Shown: piece by piece, positions 30,348 through 40,879 of the stretch
Layout of the letters: each line of letters begins with the position of its first letter
Numbering within the stretch: the first letter of the stretch is position 1
From: Arion vulgaris
Lineage: Eukaryota; Mollusca; Gastropoda; Stylommatophora; Arionidae
DNA length: 64,000 nt
Direction of reading: 5' to 3'
Assembly: GCA_020796225.1 (NCBI GenBank)
Contig: CM036758.1
Location: forward strand, 73,846,366-73,910,365
The notes under the pieces: generated by a model
Databases searched by the model: none
Told to the model about the DNA's origin: nothing
What the model saw: the letters and a program-made list of their open reading frames with translations, nothing else
Position numbers and translations under genes: made by a program

Positions 30348-30722
30348 ATATTCATGCTTTACAGTTGTTTACAGAAGAATATTCATGCTTTACTGTTATT
30401 TACAGAAGAATATTCATGCTTTACAGTTGTTTCCAGAAGAATATTCATGCTTTACAGTTGTTTACAGAAGAATATTCATGCTTTACAGTTGTTTACAGAA
30501 GAATATTCATGCCTTACAGTTGTTTACAGAAGAATATTCATGCTTTACAGTTGTTTACAGAAGAATATTCATGCCTTACAGTTGTTTACAGAAGAATATT
30601 CATGCTTTGCAGTTGTTTACAGAAGAATATTCATGCTTTACAGTTGTTTACAGAAGAATATTCATGCTTTACAGTTGTTTACAGAAGAATATTCATGCTT
30701 TACAGTTGTTTACAGAAGAAGA
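30348..30722. repeat. 30-bp minisatellite, about 12 copies
   Basis: The unit is 'tattcatgctttacagttg' plus 'tttacagaaga'. Copies are almost identical. 30 bp with no stop in any forward frame gives three overlapping open frames (SCFTVVYRRI and others). There are no variable spacers. 30723-31017 has no feature. Confidence 0.96.
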
Positions 30723-31017
30723 TGTAAAGGGGAAGTATTGATTTCGTTACAATGGGTTTCTACAGGGTGTCAAGATAATTACAGCCTCATTGACAAATCG
30801 AAAGTTGCCAGATAACCTAACGCGTTGTGTTTATTTACTATTTAAACCGGTTCTGACTAGCTCGTCCTACGTCACATTTGTTCATCGCCCCTTCCGCACT
30901 ACAATTACACACCCTCACACAACCTATACTACGTCATAACTGAACCTTCCCATTTCCATACATATATGCCATATTAGCTCCATTCATAGGCTGCTTTTAA
31001 GTTGAACACCCTGTATA

Positions 31018-31478
31018 TATGGTCCAGTAGCTTTGTGGCGTAGAGGCTAGGTACTCGTCTCTCCTGCGCAAAGGTACCAGGTTCGCTTCTTCGTGGAGCC
31101 ATCTGGATATTTTTCTAGAGGTACCTGATCTCAATGTAGGGGAGTTCAAGTTCCTAGTCCTACCGGAGACGGACGATACAACGTAGACCCCATGTTCAAT
31201 TTGAGAACGTAAAAGAACCCTTAGTAGTTCAAAATCAATAAGAGCATGCTGGAAAGCCGGTGTCTGGAAACAATTCACCAGAAAAGTTTACAAAATAGCA
31301 TCCCTGTAAAATATCTTCACCGTCTTCTAAATTACATTGGGACCTACGACGGTGCTACGGAGTTCGCTCGCTGCCCCTGAGATTTTCAAGTGTAAGAAAA
31401 CGGTAAGAGCACATAGGTAACTCACCGAATTGCAATGATGATGATCCTATTAATCAATCAATCAATCAAGCAATCAAT
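31018..31478 (+). mobile_element. F-family SINE, full length
   Basis: Head 'tagctttgtggcgtagagg' with B-box-like 'caggttcgcttc'; body with 'ttcctagtcctaccggagac' and 'tgctacggagttcgct'; tail (AATC)n at about 31450-31478. It serves as the reference copy for F. Confidence 0.86.
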
Positions 31479-31552
31479 AAATCAGAACATAAAAAACAAA
31501 CATGTGTTGTTTGTCAATTAATGATTATTGATTAGCTTAACTTACCACAGTT

Positions 31553-31805
31553 CGGAGATCTCTGTGGCTAAGTGGTTATGCCCTTGTCTTGCGACTCGAA
31601 AGTCGGTGGTTCGAATCCGAACTCCGTCGTTCAGTTCACTAGTGCATTTTTTCCAGAGACCCCTAGGATTGTTGCAGGAGCTATGGTGCTCGTACTCTGT
31701 GCAATACTCTCGGCAGGTGGTGTGCCACATGCGGGGAAGGACCAAGCCATATTGAGTTAAACCCGGTGCAATGAAGACAATCCTTTGACTTTAAAATCCC
31801 GATGA
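31553..31805 (+). mobile_element. E-family SINE, tRNA-derived
   Basis: Head 'ctctgtggctaagtggtta' (A box region) and 'gtggttcgaatccga' (B box). Body 'ccctaggattgttgcagg' to 'caatgaagacaatcctttg'. The best preserved E head in the window. 31806-32172 holds a C-run near 31876 and nothing else recognisable. Confidence 0.9.
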
Positions 31806-32172
31806 GAAGATTATTATCTTTAAGTGATCGTTCTTTAGTTGACCCTTCCTTGCTCATAAAAACTCGTCTACATCCCTACCCCCCCCCCTTTTCCTTCATT
31901 CCTCCACCCCCAGAAAGCCGCATATTGTAGAACACGAAATCATCTATTATTACCAAACTCTGCTTCTTAGTTCGTTAGCTGAAACACTCGATAATCTTGG
32001 CCCTGCTATGTTGCTATGGCAACGAAGCTTTAAGTAAGTAGGCCGGCACCAAATCTTCCAAGAATAAGTCGATATAGCGACAATCCATACTTGTCCCAGC
32101 CTTCGGCCAGTGTCTTGCCCGGCATTTTTCAATTTAGTGTAGGTTTATCACTTGTTAGTCTAATGAAGAGTG

Positions 32173-32334
32173 GTTTAAAGCAATATAGATCTGGTATTTG
32201 TATAGTATAGAGAACAGATACATCTCTTAAAGCAACATAGATCTGGTATTTGTATAGTGTAGAGAACAGATACATCTCTTAAAGCAACATAGATCTGGTA
32301 TTTGTATAGTGTAGAGAACAGAGACATCTCTTAA
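32173..32334. repeat. 52-bp tandem repeat, 3 copies
   Basis: The unit contains 'catagatctggtatttgtat' and 'gagaacagatacatctctta'. Confidence 0.93.
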
Positions 32335-32450
32335 AGAAACAGTTTTGTTATTCTATAGAAGAATTCTGAGAATAGCATATATTTCTAAGAAAAATGCTAC
32401 TGTTGACGTGTTGAATGGAAAAGTGAAAATGGACTTTTTCATACCACAAG

Positions 32451-32696
32451 GCAGGGCCGTGCGGTATATTGTCTCAGAATGATGCAAGTCTTCGAAATGC
32501 CGCCCCTTCAATATATAAATCGTATATATCAATATCGGAATAACATAGATCAATATCGAAAAGCGTTGAGTAAAGATTTTTAATTATTGAATTATTCAAA
32601 TTGTATTTTGATTTCGTGGTTTATGCCGCCCCATTACGGCACCGCCTGATGCGACCGCATATCTGTACCATAGCACGGTACGGCTCTGCCTCGAGG
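32451..32696 (+). mobile_element. N-family MITE
   Basis: Ends 'cagggccgtgcggtatat' and 'atagcacggtacggctctg' are inverted. Flanking 8-mers 'ccacaagg' and 'cctcgagg' match at 6 of 8 bases. Body as in the other N copies ('aaatgccgccccttcaa'). Confidence 0.82.
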
Positions 32697-32938
32697 TATA
32701 TAAGACAACATGGTGTTAGGCCCGGATTTCTCAAAGATCGTCGGTACACGATGGGTGATGTGGTCAACATCCCGCCGGCCGTCTTTACTTCCCAATTCTT
32801 TTCCTGGTACCTATTTGAGGCTAGGTTGACCTGCGAACCGTTACAGTGGGAACAATATTCCACGTCCACTGTGGAATTGAACCAGAACTATTATTCTAAG
32901 AAGCGAGTGCACTAACAACTACGCTATTGCGGCTCTCA
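32690..32938 (-). mobile_element. Q-family SINE
   Basis: On the minus strand the head reads 'gccgcaatagcgtagttg' with B box 'tggttcaattccac'. Its 3' end abuts the N MITE. It shows the uninterrupted Q sequence 'gaagtaaagacggccggcg' across the site where the DNA transposon sits in the 1383-3914 copy. Confidence 0.87.
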
Positions 32939-33151
32939 CGTGTTGAATGAGGTAAACACGAAGAGACAGCTCATTATGATTTTCAGTCAAATTTAATCGA
33001 TCTTGGCGCATAGCGTGAGAAAATAAGGTTTAACGCACGTTATAACAATGGAAAATATCATGCCATGGCCTAGTTAGAAGAGAGAGGGAAGAGAGGGAGA
33101 GGGAGAGAGAGAGTGGTAGAGAGAGAGATACAATATTTTGAACAACAATAA

Positions 33152-33405
33152 CGCCGTCTGTTGCCAGGATCGCAAAGGGAGCAAAGAATAGTAACACTAC
33201 GACCTACAAGGCATGTCGTAAGAGGCGACTGAGTTAGCGGCCTAGGGAAGCTAACTTAGAAAATAAAAAACGTCCATAAATTGGATGTGTAGGCCTACTT
33301 GTAGGCGCATAACTGGTACAATGTGCAATCGCTCTTAGGCTCAGATCGCATATAAATCACAAACAGTGGTTTAACAAGAAGTCGATATTGAGTGCTCGAA
33401 GAAGA
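33152..33405 (+). mobile_element. A-family retroposon (left arm of inverted pair)
   Basis: A full copy ending 'tgctcgaagaag'. The reverse copy at 33448 starts 43 bp later, tail to tail. A (GA)n run lies upstream at about 33076-33130. Confidence 0.9.
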
Positions 33406-33447
33406 AAAACAGCAATACTTCAAGTCCCAGACAAATGTCTCCTTTTT

Positions 33448-33706
33448 CCGTCTTCTTCCAACGCTCAATATCGACCACTTCCTAAGCACTATGTGTGATT
33501 TGTATGTGATCTGAGCCTAAGAGCGATTGCACGTTGTGCCAGTTATGCGCCTACAAGTAAGCCAGCACATTCAATTTCTGCGATGCTTTTTTTGCAAGGT
33601 TAGATTCCCTAAATCCTACATCAGTCACCTCTTACAACATGCTTTGTTGGTCGCAGTGGTACTATTGTTTGCTTCCATTACGGGACCCAGCACCACACTG
33701 GCTCCA
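33448..33706 (-). mobile_element. A-family retroposon (right arm of inverted pair)
   Basis: A reverse copy from 'cttccaacgctcaatatcg' to 'gggacccagcaccacactgg'. 33707-33967 has no recognisable feature. Confidence 0.9.
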
Positions 33707-33967
33707 GAAAAATTGCAACATTCAATCTGATAGTGCTCAGTACAGACGTTCGTTGATATGCCTGATCACTTACGTACGCATTCAAACGTGGCACACGATG
33801 ATGATGATGTTAGAATGTATGACTTTCTTTCCCTGTTTTTGTCTCTGTCTTTTTATTTCAGCTGTGTTCTATAAGATTCATTATCCCTGCCAATACTGGC
33901 CACCCAATTATTAGATTTTTGTTGGTTGAAAGACAGACTGACAATTTGTTCTTGTCGGATAGAAAGA

Positions 33968-34200
33968 AGAAAGCCGCGATGTCGTAGTGGTTAGGGATTT
34001 ATATTCTCAAACACGCGGTCCAGGTTCAATTCCACAGTTGGTGTAGAATTTTGTTCTGGCTCTCCTTTCAATTTTTCCGACAGTAACGTCTCTCAGTTCG
34101 ATCTTACATCAGTTTATGTATCAGAAAAGCACTGGGAAATAACAGCGGCCGACATCCGGTTGGCCACACAACCCTTAGTGTGGAGATGGTCATTGAAAAT
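33968..34200 (+). mobile_element. Q-family SINE, diverged
   Basis: Head 'gccgcgatgtcgtagtggtt' with B box 'caggttcaattccac'; the body retains 'agcactgggaaataacagcg' and ends 'gtggagatggtcattg'. Confidence 0.75.
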
Positions 34201-34210
34201 ATGGACATAA

Positions 34211-34368
34211 CAGCGGCGGCTCGTCATTAAGGGCCAGTGGGCCCCACCAAAAATAATGTATAACGTGTATTTATTATTTTATAAATAAAAATATAGCAAC
34301 CAAAACCATGATTTATCAGGAATAAAATGTCTGGCCCCACCAACGAAAAGGATCACGAGCCGCCACTG
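34211..34368 (+). mobile_element. C-family MITE (hAT type)
   Basis: Flanks 'ggacataa' (34203-34210) and 'gaacataa' (34369-34376) match at 7 of 8 bases. Ends 'cagcggcggctcg' and 'cgagccgccactg'. Confidence 0.92.
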
Positions 34369-34504
34369 GAACATAATATCGAAATTCCCAACATATCTCA
34401 TGGTATGAAAATGTCTTCATTTACTTTTCCTTTTCCCTATGTACTGTCTTCATTGTTGAAACTTGTGTATTTATATGTTTTGTCTTGTAAATTAGCAATG
34501 GCGA

Positions 34505-34800
34505 AATACATAAAAAACTAAGTACTATACTTTTATAAAATACAAAAATAATAACAATTCACAGCAACGTTTCGACCAAAAGGCCTTTATCAAGCAAAGC
34601 ATACAATAGAAGTGAAAAAATTCACTTCTTACATGGCACACAACATATAGAATCAGACAATGAATTCCTAACGGCAGTAAAAAAAAAAATCCGTGAGTAA
34701 AAACAAATAACGAAATAAATGAAAAAAAAATAGAAAGGCAAAAAATGAAAATAAACAATAAAAATAAAATCAATATGAAACATATATATACATTGTTGTA
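34505..34800 (-). mobile_element. Penelope-like element, 3' non-coding end
   Basis: It matches the 3' region of the PLE at 46742-47922, including on the minus strand 'ttgataaaggccttttgg' followed by 'tcgaaacgttgctg', then the terminal 'tataaaagtatagtac' segment. No GIY-YIG coding sequence is present. 34801-35029 has no feature. Confidence 0.8.
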
Positions 34801-35029
34801 AATTACGAAAATTTATATTCTTGTTATGTTCCTTTTTTCAACCCACCATCTTACATTGATTGATAATATAAGCTTAATGTTGCAGATTTTCTCCATTTTA
34901 GAAACATTTGTAGGGGCTTAACGGTGCACCACGTACTTAAAATCTCCGCGCAAACCACACAAATCACTTAGAGTAGAGTTAACAAGGTTTATAACAACGA
35001 ACGAATACAAGCAGAAAAAAGAAACCTGT

Positions 35030-35735
35030 GTTATTCCAACAGACAAACAAACAAACAGAACCCTGTGTTATGTAAACAAACATACAAACAAACAGTCTCA
35101 CGTGTTATGCAAAAAAAGAACACTGTGTTATGCAAAAGTACATAACCCTGTGGTATGCAAACAAACAAACAAACAGACGCACGTGTTCTGCAAACAAACC
35201 AAACACATGTGCTGTGCAAACAAACAAACAAACAAATTCACGTGTTATGCAAACAAAAAAACAAAAACAACATAAGCCTGTGTTATGCAAAAAGAACATA
35301 ACCCTTTGTTATGCAAAAAGAACAGAACCCTGTATTATGCAAACAAACAAACAAACAGACACGTGTTACGCAAAAAAAAACAACAGAACCCTGCGTTATG
35401 CAGAACAACGGAACCCTGTTTTATGCAATCAAACAGAACCCTGTGTTATACAAAAAAAAACAACAGAACCCTGCGTTATGCAGAACAACGGAACCCTGTT
35501 TTATGCAATCAAACAGAACCCTGTGTTATACAAAAAAAAACAACAGAACCCTGCGTTATGCAGAACAACGGAACCCTGTTTTATGCAATCAAACAGAACC
35601 CTGTGTTATACAAAAAAAAAAAAACCTGTGATATGCACACAAAAAACAGAACCATGTGTTATGCAAAAAAACAAAACCCTGTATTATGCAAAACAACAAA
35701 AAGAACCCTGTGTTATGCAAGCAAACAAATAGAAA
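35030..35735. repeat. irregular minisatellite built on an A-rich plus CCCTGTGTTATGC motif
   Basis: Units of about 22-35 bp combine an A/C-rich part (aaacaaacaaacag) with 'aaccctgtgttatgc'. No regular period except the 80-bp higher-order block at 35371-35610. Open frames rich in Gln, Asn and Cys are by-products. Confidence 0.9.
35371..35610. repeat. 80-bp higher-order repeat, 3 identical copies
   Basis: 'caaaaaaaaacaacagaacc' starts at 35371, 35451 and 35531, each followed by the same three sub-units. Identity over 240 bp, including the A9 run, points to very recent duplication. Confidence 0.95.
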
Positions 35736-36146
35736 CACGCTTCATGCTATTTCATGCCATCTAACAGTATCAATGTCTGCTAGAAAGTCATGTGTATAGC
35801 AAAGCTGAGTACCAGAAGTATGCATGTTATTTCATAGTTTTCGCTCTTGACCTTGTTGGTGAACCATAATGGTCATAATGGTAGCATTCCCACTCTCCTA
35901 CTTCTCCAATATTAGACTTACATATATTCGTGCTAGCAATACTAAAGTCTGATCCCCCAGTAATTATTTATTGATCTCAGATCTGGCGTGTTTGTCTAAT
36001 ATTTATTCCTACTTTCATTATTTATGAAGCCAGTATGTGCGTGTTTAATTTGTTGATCTTTTGTTATCATCACCCCTTGACTATGGCATCCTTGTTTGTA
36101 CTTTCTTGTGGTTGTAAATTAGCTGAAGCTGCATCCACTGCAAGGG
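35736..36146. other. no recognisable feature
   Basis: Unique-looking sequence, no frame or repeat. Confidence 0.55.
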
Positions 36147-36240
36147 GGGTCCCTGTGGCGTAGTGGTTAGATTGTCATCTCTCGTTCCAAAGGTATTCAG
36201 TTCGTTCCGTCGTGGAAAGTAAGAAAGTAGCAAAGGAACC
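36147..36240 (+). mobile_element. F-family SINE, head region
   Basis: 'ccctgtggcgtagtggttag' followed by 'aaggtattcagttcgttcc' is a tRNA-like head with a weak B box. The body is missing apart from 'agcaaaggaaccctta'; an (AT)n tract follows at 36238-36305. Confidence 0.65.
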
Positions 36241-36305
36241 CTTACTATATATACACAATATATATATATTATATATGTTTATATATGTTTATATATTATA
36301 TATTT

Positions 36306-38330
36306 CAAACGCTTCTACGATGCCCTAAAACTGTTTACGGACCTCAACAATCTCACCCCACTCCCATACTCGATGCAGATGGAGCAAGGCTACTAATTGA
36401 CAAGCCTCAGATACTAAATCGCTGGGCAGAACACTTCCGTTCTGTCCTCAACCATCCATCCACTATATGTTATGAAGCCATAGAGCGCATGCCCCAGGTC
36501 CCAATCAATGCCAAGCTTGATATTCCACCTACCCTAGCAGAGGTCAAGAAGGCAACAAGCCAGATGTCCAGCGGGAAGGCACCGGGTGCGGACTCAATAC
36601 CAACTGAAGTCTACAAAGAAGGAGGGCCCACGTTGATGCTAAAATTGACAGAGTTATTTACATCCATTTGGTGCAACGAACGTGTGCCACAGGAATTAAA
36701 GGATGCCACTATTGTCCACCTGTACAAGCGGAAAGGAAACCGCCAGGCCTGCGATAACCACAGGGGATCTCCCTCCTGTGAATCGCTGGCAAAATACTGG
36801 CCAGAGTCCTCCTCAATCGATTAATCGATCACCTGGAACAGGACTTACTCCCTGAGACCCAATGTGGCTTCAGAGCAGGTCGTGGAACAGCAGACATGAT
36901 ATTTGCTGCTCGCCAACTACAGGAGAAATGCCAAGAGCAGCACCGTAACCTCTATATGGTCTTTGTCGATCTGACAAAGGCTTTCGACACGGTTAACAGG
37001 GAGGGTCTATGGAAGATCATGGAAAAATGTGGATGCCCAAGGAAATTCATCAAGATCGTCCAACAGTTTCACGAGGGCATGATGGCACGTGTACTTGACG
37101 AAGGAGAGCTGTCGGAAGCCTTCCATGTCACCAACGGCGTCAAACAGGGCTGTGTACTGGTCCCAACACTCTTCAGCATGATGTTTGCTGCCATGCTCAC
37201 GGATGTCTTTTGGGAAGGCGACGAACATGGGGTAAAGATTAGATACAGGACAGACGGTAACCTATTCAATCTTCGGAGGTTAAAATCCTCCACCAAGGTA
37301 AAAGAATCAACTATCTCAAACCTGTTGTTTGCTGATGACTGTGCCCTCGCTACCAACTCTGAGGAAGAAATGCAGACTTACATGGACAAGTTCTCAATGG
37401 CCTGTGATAGGTTTGGCCTCACCATTAACACCAAAAAACAGAGGTCATGTTCCAGCCTGCCCCTAGAGAACAGTATTACGATCCAGTCATCAACATTAAA
37501 CACCAGCGTCTCCAGTCAACGGACAACTTTGCTTATCTTGGCAGCCTCCTATCCAGATCGGCAAACATAGATTCTGAGGTCCACAATAGGATATCCAAAG
37601 CCAGTGCTGCGTTCGGAAGGTTACGTGTCACTGTGTGGGAACGGAAGGGATAAGCATAGTCACAAAGCTGAAAGTTTACCAGGCCATAGTGCTAACAACA
37701 TAGTGCTGTACGCAAGCGAGACATGGACAGTGTATAGCAGACACGCAAGAAAATTAAACCACTTCCACACAAGCTGTCTACGCAGAATACTAAAAATAAA
37801 CTGGCAGGACAAAATTCCAGACAGCGAAGTCCTCACAAGAGCAAAGATCCCAAGCGTCAACACCCTGTTGCAGAAGGCCCAACTGAGATGGGTCGGTCAC
37901 GTTGCTCGAATGCCTGATAAACGCATCCCAAAACAGTTGATGTATGGCGAGCTTGAAGGGGCAGACGTTTAGCTGGTGGACAGAAAAACGCTTTAAAGAC
38001 ACTCTTAAAGTGTCTCTGAAATGCTTCGATATAGACAATACGTGCTGGGAATCCCTTGCGCAAGATCGCCAAATGTGGCGCTGTAACAACAAAAGAGGAA
38101 CCCGAATAGCTGAGAATCATCGTATTGTTGAGTCACAGAGAAAACGAGCAGCGCGAAAAGACAGAGCACACAACACGCACATGTCTAACCTTGATCATGT
38201 ATGCCCCACCTGTGGTCGGGGATTCTGTTCTAGGATTGGACTCTACAGTCACCTCCGCACACACCAGAGAGGTGCAACAGTACACGTCTGAGATTGTTGT
38301 CATCATCGCTTGCGATGGACGGCTATTATT
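36306..38330 (+). pseudogene. LINE reverse transcriptase, near-complete RT to C-terminus, frameshifted
   Basis: The most complete LINE here. In order: SSGKAPGADSIPTEVYKEGG (fingers), then from 36840 QCGFRAGRGTADMIFAAR, VFVDLTKAFDTVN (motif A, catalytic Asp), NGVKQGCVLVPTLFS (motif B), LLFADDCAL (motif C, the F/YADD pair), then FAYLGSLLSR, YASETW, LRRILKINWQDKIPDSE, RWVGHVARMPDKRIPKQLMY, and a C-terminal zinc finger with the pattern C-x2-C-x12-H-x3-H near 38205-38265. The endonuclease domain is absent, so the copy is 5'-truncated. Reading needs at least four frame changes (near 36780, 37440, 37640 and 37960), so no full protein is made. It would have reverse-transcribed its own RNA at a nicked target. 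(AT)n tracts border both ends. Confidence 0.92.
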
Positions 38331-38331
38331 A

Positions 38332-38373
<42 letters not shown>

Positions 38374-38374
38374 C
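38326..38374. repeat. (AT)n microsatellite
   Basis: A nearly pure AT run directly after the LINE 3' end; a matching tract lies before it at 36238-36305. Confidence 0.95.
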
Positions 38375-38555
38375 CGCGTGGTATATAGGCTAATACGGTG
38401 TTAGGCCCGTAGTTTTCATTGACCGTTGACGATGGGTGATGTGGTCAACATCACGCCGGCCGCCTTTACTTTCCCAGTGTTTTCCCTGAGACCCAATTAG
38501 GGCTGGGTCGATCTTAGAACCATCACGGTCGGACAAACTCCATCGTAGAGTCATT
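38375..38555 (-). mobile_element. Q-family SINE, 3' part
   Basis: 'tgttaggcccgtag', 'gacgatgggtgatgtggtc', 'ggccgcctttactttccc' match Q in reverse, showing the uninterrupted transposon target. The tRNA-like head is lost. Confidence 0.85.
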
Positions 38556-38900
38556 GCGATACTTTTCCAGAGATCCATAATCTCAATGTACATTAGATCG
38601 AGTTCCCAGTCCTATCGGAGACGGACAATAAAACGTAGGTCACTTGTTCAAGCTGAGCACCAAAAAAACTCTTGTCAGTCTAAATCGAGAAGAGCAGGCT
38701 GGAAGTCCGTTGTCGCACAAAATTCATTAGCATAATAAAAAATAACATTTCCACAACATATTTTCACTATTTTCTACATTGCATCGGGGACGCTCGCATG
38801 TGCTACGGAGTTCGTGCACTGAAGCTTATATTTTCTTGAAAGAGATCTGAGTACGCATGGTTATTCACTGAAGTGAAATTAAATTGGTCATATCAATCCA
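38556..38900 (+). mobile_element. F-family SINE, headless
   Basis: 'ttcccagtcctatcggagac', 'gctacggagttcgtgcactg' and the end 'tggtcatatcaatcc' follow the F order from position 100 on. It joins the Q copy without a gap. Confidence 0.8.
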
Positions 38901-38904
38901 TGAA

Positions 38905-39075
38905 GTTAAAAACCATTTAGCTGCTAAGGACGTATATATACGTTTTTCCCATTCACTTCTAAAGACGCATTAAAATGTCTGTTATTATTTCTCCTCTGTG
39001 GGCTAAAGACGTGTTAACACGTTATACATTTCTACTGTCACTGCTATAGACGTATATTCACGTTTGTGACCTAGA
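38905..39075. repeat. four short GACGT palindromes in tandem
   Basis: At 35-50 bp spacing: 'gacgtatatatacgt', 'gacgcattaaaatgtc', 'gacgtgttaacacgt' and 'gacgtatattcacgt', each preceded by a (C)TAAAG, CTAAGG or CTATAG-like word. Function unknown. Confidence 0.6.
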
Positions 39076-39137
39076 AAAAAAAGAGTAGCTATTTTTAGCT
39101 CAGCCTTCGGAAAGTATGTAGCAGCGAAAGCGTTAAA

Positions 39138-39345
39138 AAAACAATTTTTCGATCCAGAAGCACTTGACCTTTCAGCTCTTCGGCTCGGTGCCAAGGACAT
39201 CGCAACCATTTGGTTCGGTGCCACGAACACCGTAAATCTGGTGAACATGTGGCTTTTCTGTCAGCCCGTGGAATTGAACCGCACTCACAGGGGCTTGTCA
39301 CACGTCGTCCAACGCGCTGAAAACACGCTGGGCAGGCGGGCATCC
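39138..39345 (-). mobile_element. D-family SINE, tRNA-derived
   Basis: On the minus strand: head 'cccagcgtgttttcagcg', B box 'gcggttcaattccac', then 'cgtggcaccgaaccaaatgg' and the end 'aagtgcttctggatcg'. Confidence 0.85.
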
Positions 39346-39547
39346 GTGAATCAAACCACTGCAAGTGTGAAAAGCATGAACAGTAATGTAACATACATTC
39401 CCTATAATTCACATTGGCGGATAAAGAGTAAAATGCTGAACCACATATGATGTATTCGAGAATTAGACAAAGACAAAGCATGCCTGTGTTGTGTACAGAG
39501 TAAGTTAGTTAATGGTTTTTTGTTACTGATTATGGTTATTAAAGTGT

Positions 39548-39752
39548 CAAATACCCACCTGCCCAGCGTGTTCGTAGCGCATTGGACTGCGGTTGACTAG
39601 CCCTCTGTGTGTGCGGTTTCAATTCCGCGGGCTGGCAGAAAAGCCACAGGTTCCCGTGATTCACGGTGTTCGTGGCACTGAACCGAAGGGTTACGATGTC
39701 CATGGCACAGAGCCAAAGAGCTGAAAGTGCTTCTGGATCGGAGAAAAAAAAA
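39548..39752 (+). mobile_element. D-family SINE
   Basis: Head 'tgcccagcgtgttcgtagcg' with B box 'cggtttcaattccgc'; end 'gtgcttctggatcggag' with an A-run. 'tgtcaaa' recurs on both sides, a possible short duplication. Confidence 0.85.
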
Positions 39753-39764
39753 TTGTCAAACAAC

Positions 39765-40350
39765 GGAGACACGATGAAAGAAATAAACTCTCGTATTGCT
39801 ATAGCAGCTAGTGCCTTTACTAAATTAACGAATATCTGGCAATCTCAATACCTTAGTATATGTACAAAAGTTAAATTGTTTAGGTCATGTGTGATTCCTG
39901 TAACTGAACTGCGGTTGTGAGAGTTGGAAATCAACAAACAAAATTGATAAGAAACTGGACAGCTTTGAGAATAAATGTCTCCGAAAATTATTAAAAGTCA
40001 AATGGAGTGATTTCGTTTATAACAACACAGTGAGAGATAGAACACACCAACAACCCATATCAAATATTATAAGGAAACGAAGGTGGAAATATTTAGGTCA
40101 TGTTCTTAGATCAGACGAAAAGAGACTAAATCGACAAGTCCTTATGTGGTCACCAGTTGGGAAATGAAAACGTGGAAGACCAAAGACCACTCTTCGAAGA
40201 ACAATCCAACAAGAAAGTAAACTATTGGAATGTAAAACCATACAAGATCTACAATTGTTAGCAACGAACCGCATCACATGGAGATCTAAAACTTGTGCCC
40301 TATGTGCTGCCTTTGGGCACGAAAGGAACAAATTAACTAAAAACTAACTA
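39765..40350 (+). pseudogene. LINE W, RT C-terminal fragment
   Basis: It reads MKEINSRIAIAASAFTKLTN, then a frameshift near LRLYGCESW, FENKCLRKLLKVKWSDFVYN, IIRKRRWKYLGHVLRSDEKR, a stop, KRGRPKTTLRRTIQQESKLL, and LQLLATNRITWRSKTCALCA, ending in NKLTKN. YLGHVLR, GRPKTTLRRT and ITWR are landmarks. One frameshift and one stop inactivate it. Confidence 0.87.
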
Positions 40351-40572
40351 TGGTTATTGGTTACTGAAGCGACGTCATAGTTCTCCGAGAAGTACAATTG
40401 GTGCTCAGTCTCCAACAACAGATTTCGAAGGGTATGCATACTGATGGTTTCTGTGGTTAGTTAGTTAAACAAACTTCTCTCTCCGTCTCTCAAGCATACA
40501 TTTCTTTTTGTACATCATGCAACTCTTTAAATAACAGGATAAACTCAACATAAATTGTATTGTCCTTATTCA

Positions 40573-40773
40573 ACAGTAGGTCCCCAATATACCGAATAAA
40601 ATCCCTTTATCCTTCCTAAACTCCCCGACAATCGATGCTGTTGATGCAAGTCTGTCTGCTCTCTTATTTTCCCGCATACCCAAAACCTGTAGAAATAGAA
40701 GATTGTCAACAAACATCTCTTGGGAACAGTAATACGAGGTTAATATTGCTGACCTATTGGGAGGACGAAGCAA
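40573..40773 (-). pseudogene. LINE RNase H remnant
   Basis: The minus strand reads VLGMRENKRADRLASTASI, a degraded (G)NE.AD.LA block with N replacing G. It stops soon after. 40351-40572 holds nothing recognisable. Confidence 0.6.
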
Positions 40774-40879
40774 GTATGGATTTCTTCAATGTTCGAGATG
40801 TCGATCTGGAACACTGCAGTGAAATGAATTGTTAGTTATATAATTAGTTAAATTGGATTAATAATCAAAGTGCTCCGTA

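Noticed and set aside
30348..30722. CRISPR-like array (30-bp repeats)
   Set aside because: Whole units are identical; no repeat-spacer alternation.
31560..31625. tRNA gene
   Set aside because: The head has A and B box similarity, but the same head recurs with the E body at several loci and lacks acceptor-stem pairing, so it is a SINE.
32601..32915. 104-codon frame
   Set aside because: It spans the junction of the N MITE and Q SINE; both are known non-coding repeats.
35130..35732. 200-codon Gln/Asn/Cys-rich frame
   Set aside because: Made of the irregular A-rich minisatellite; no domain and no gene context.
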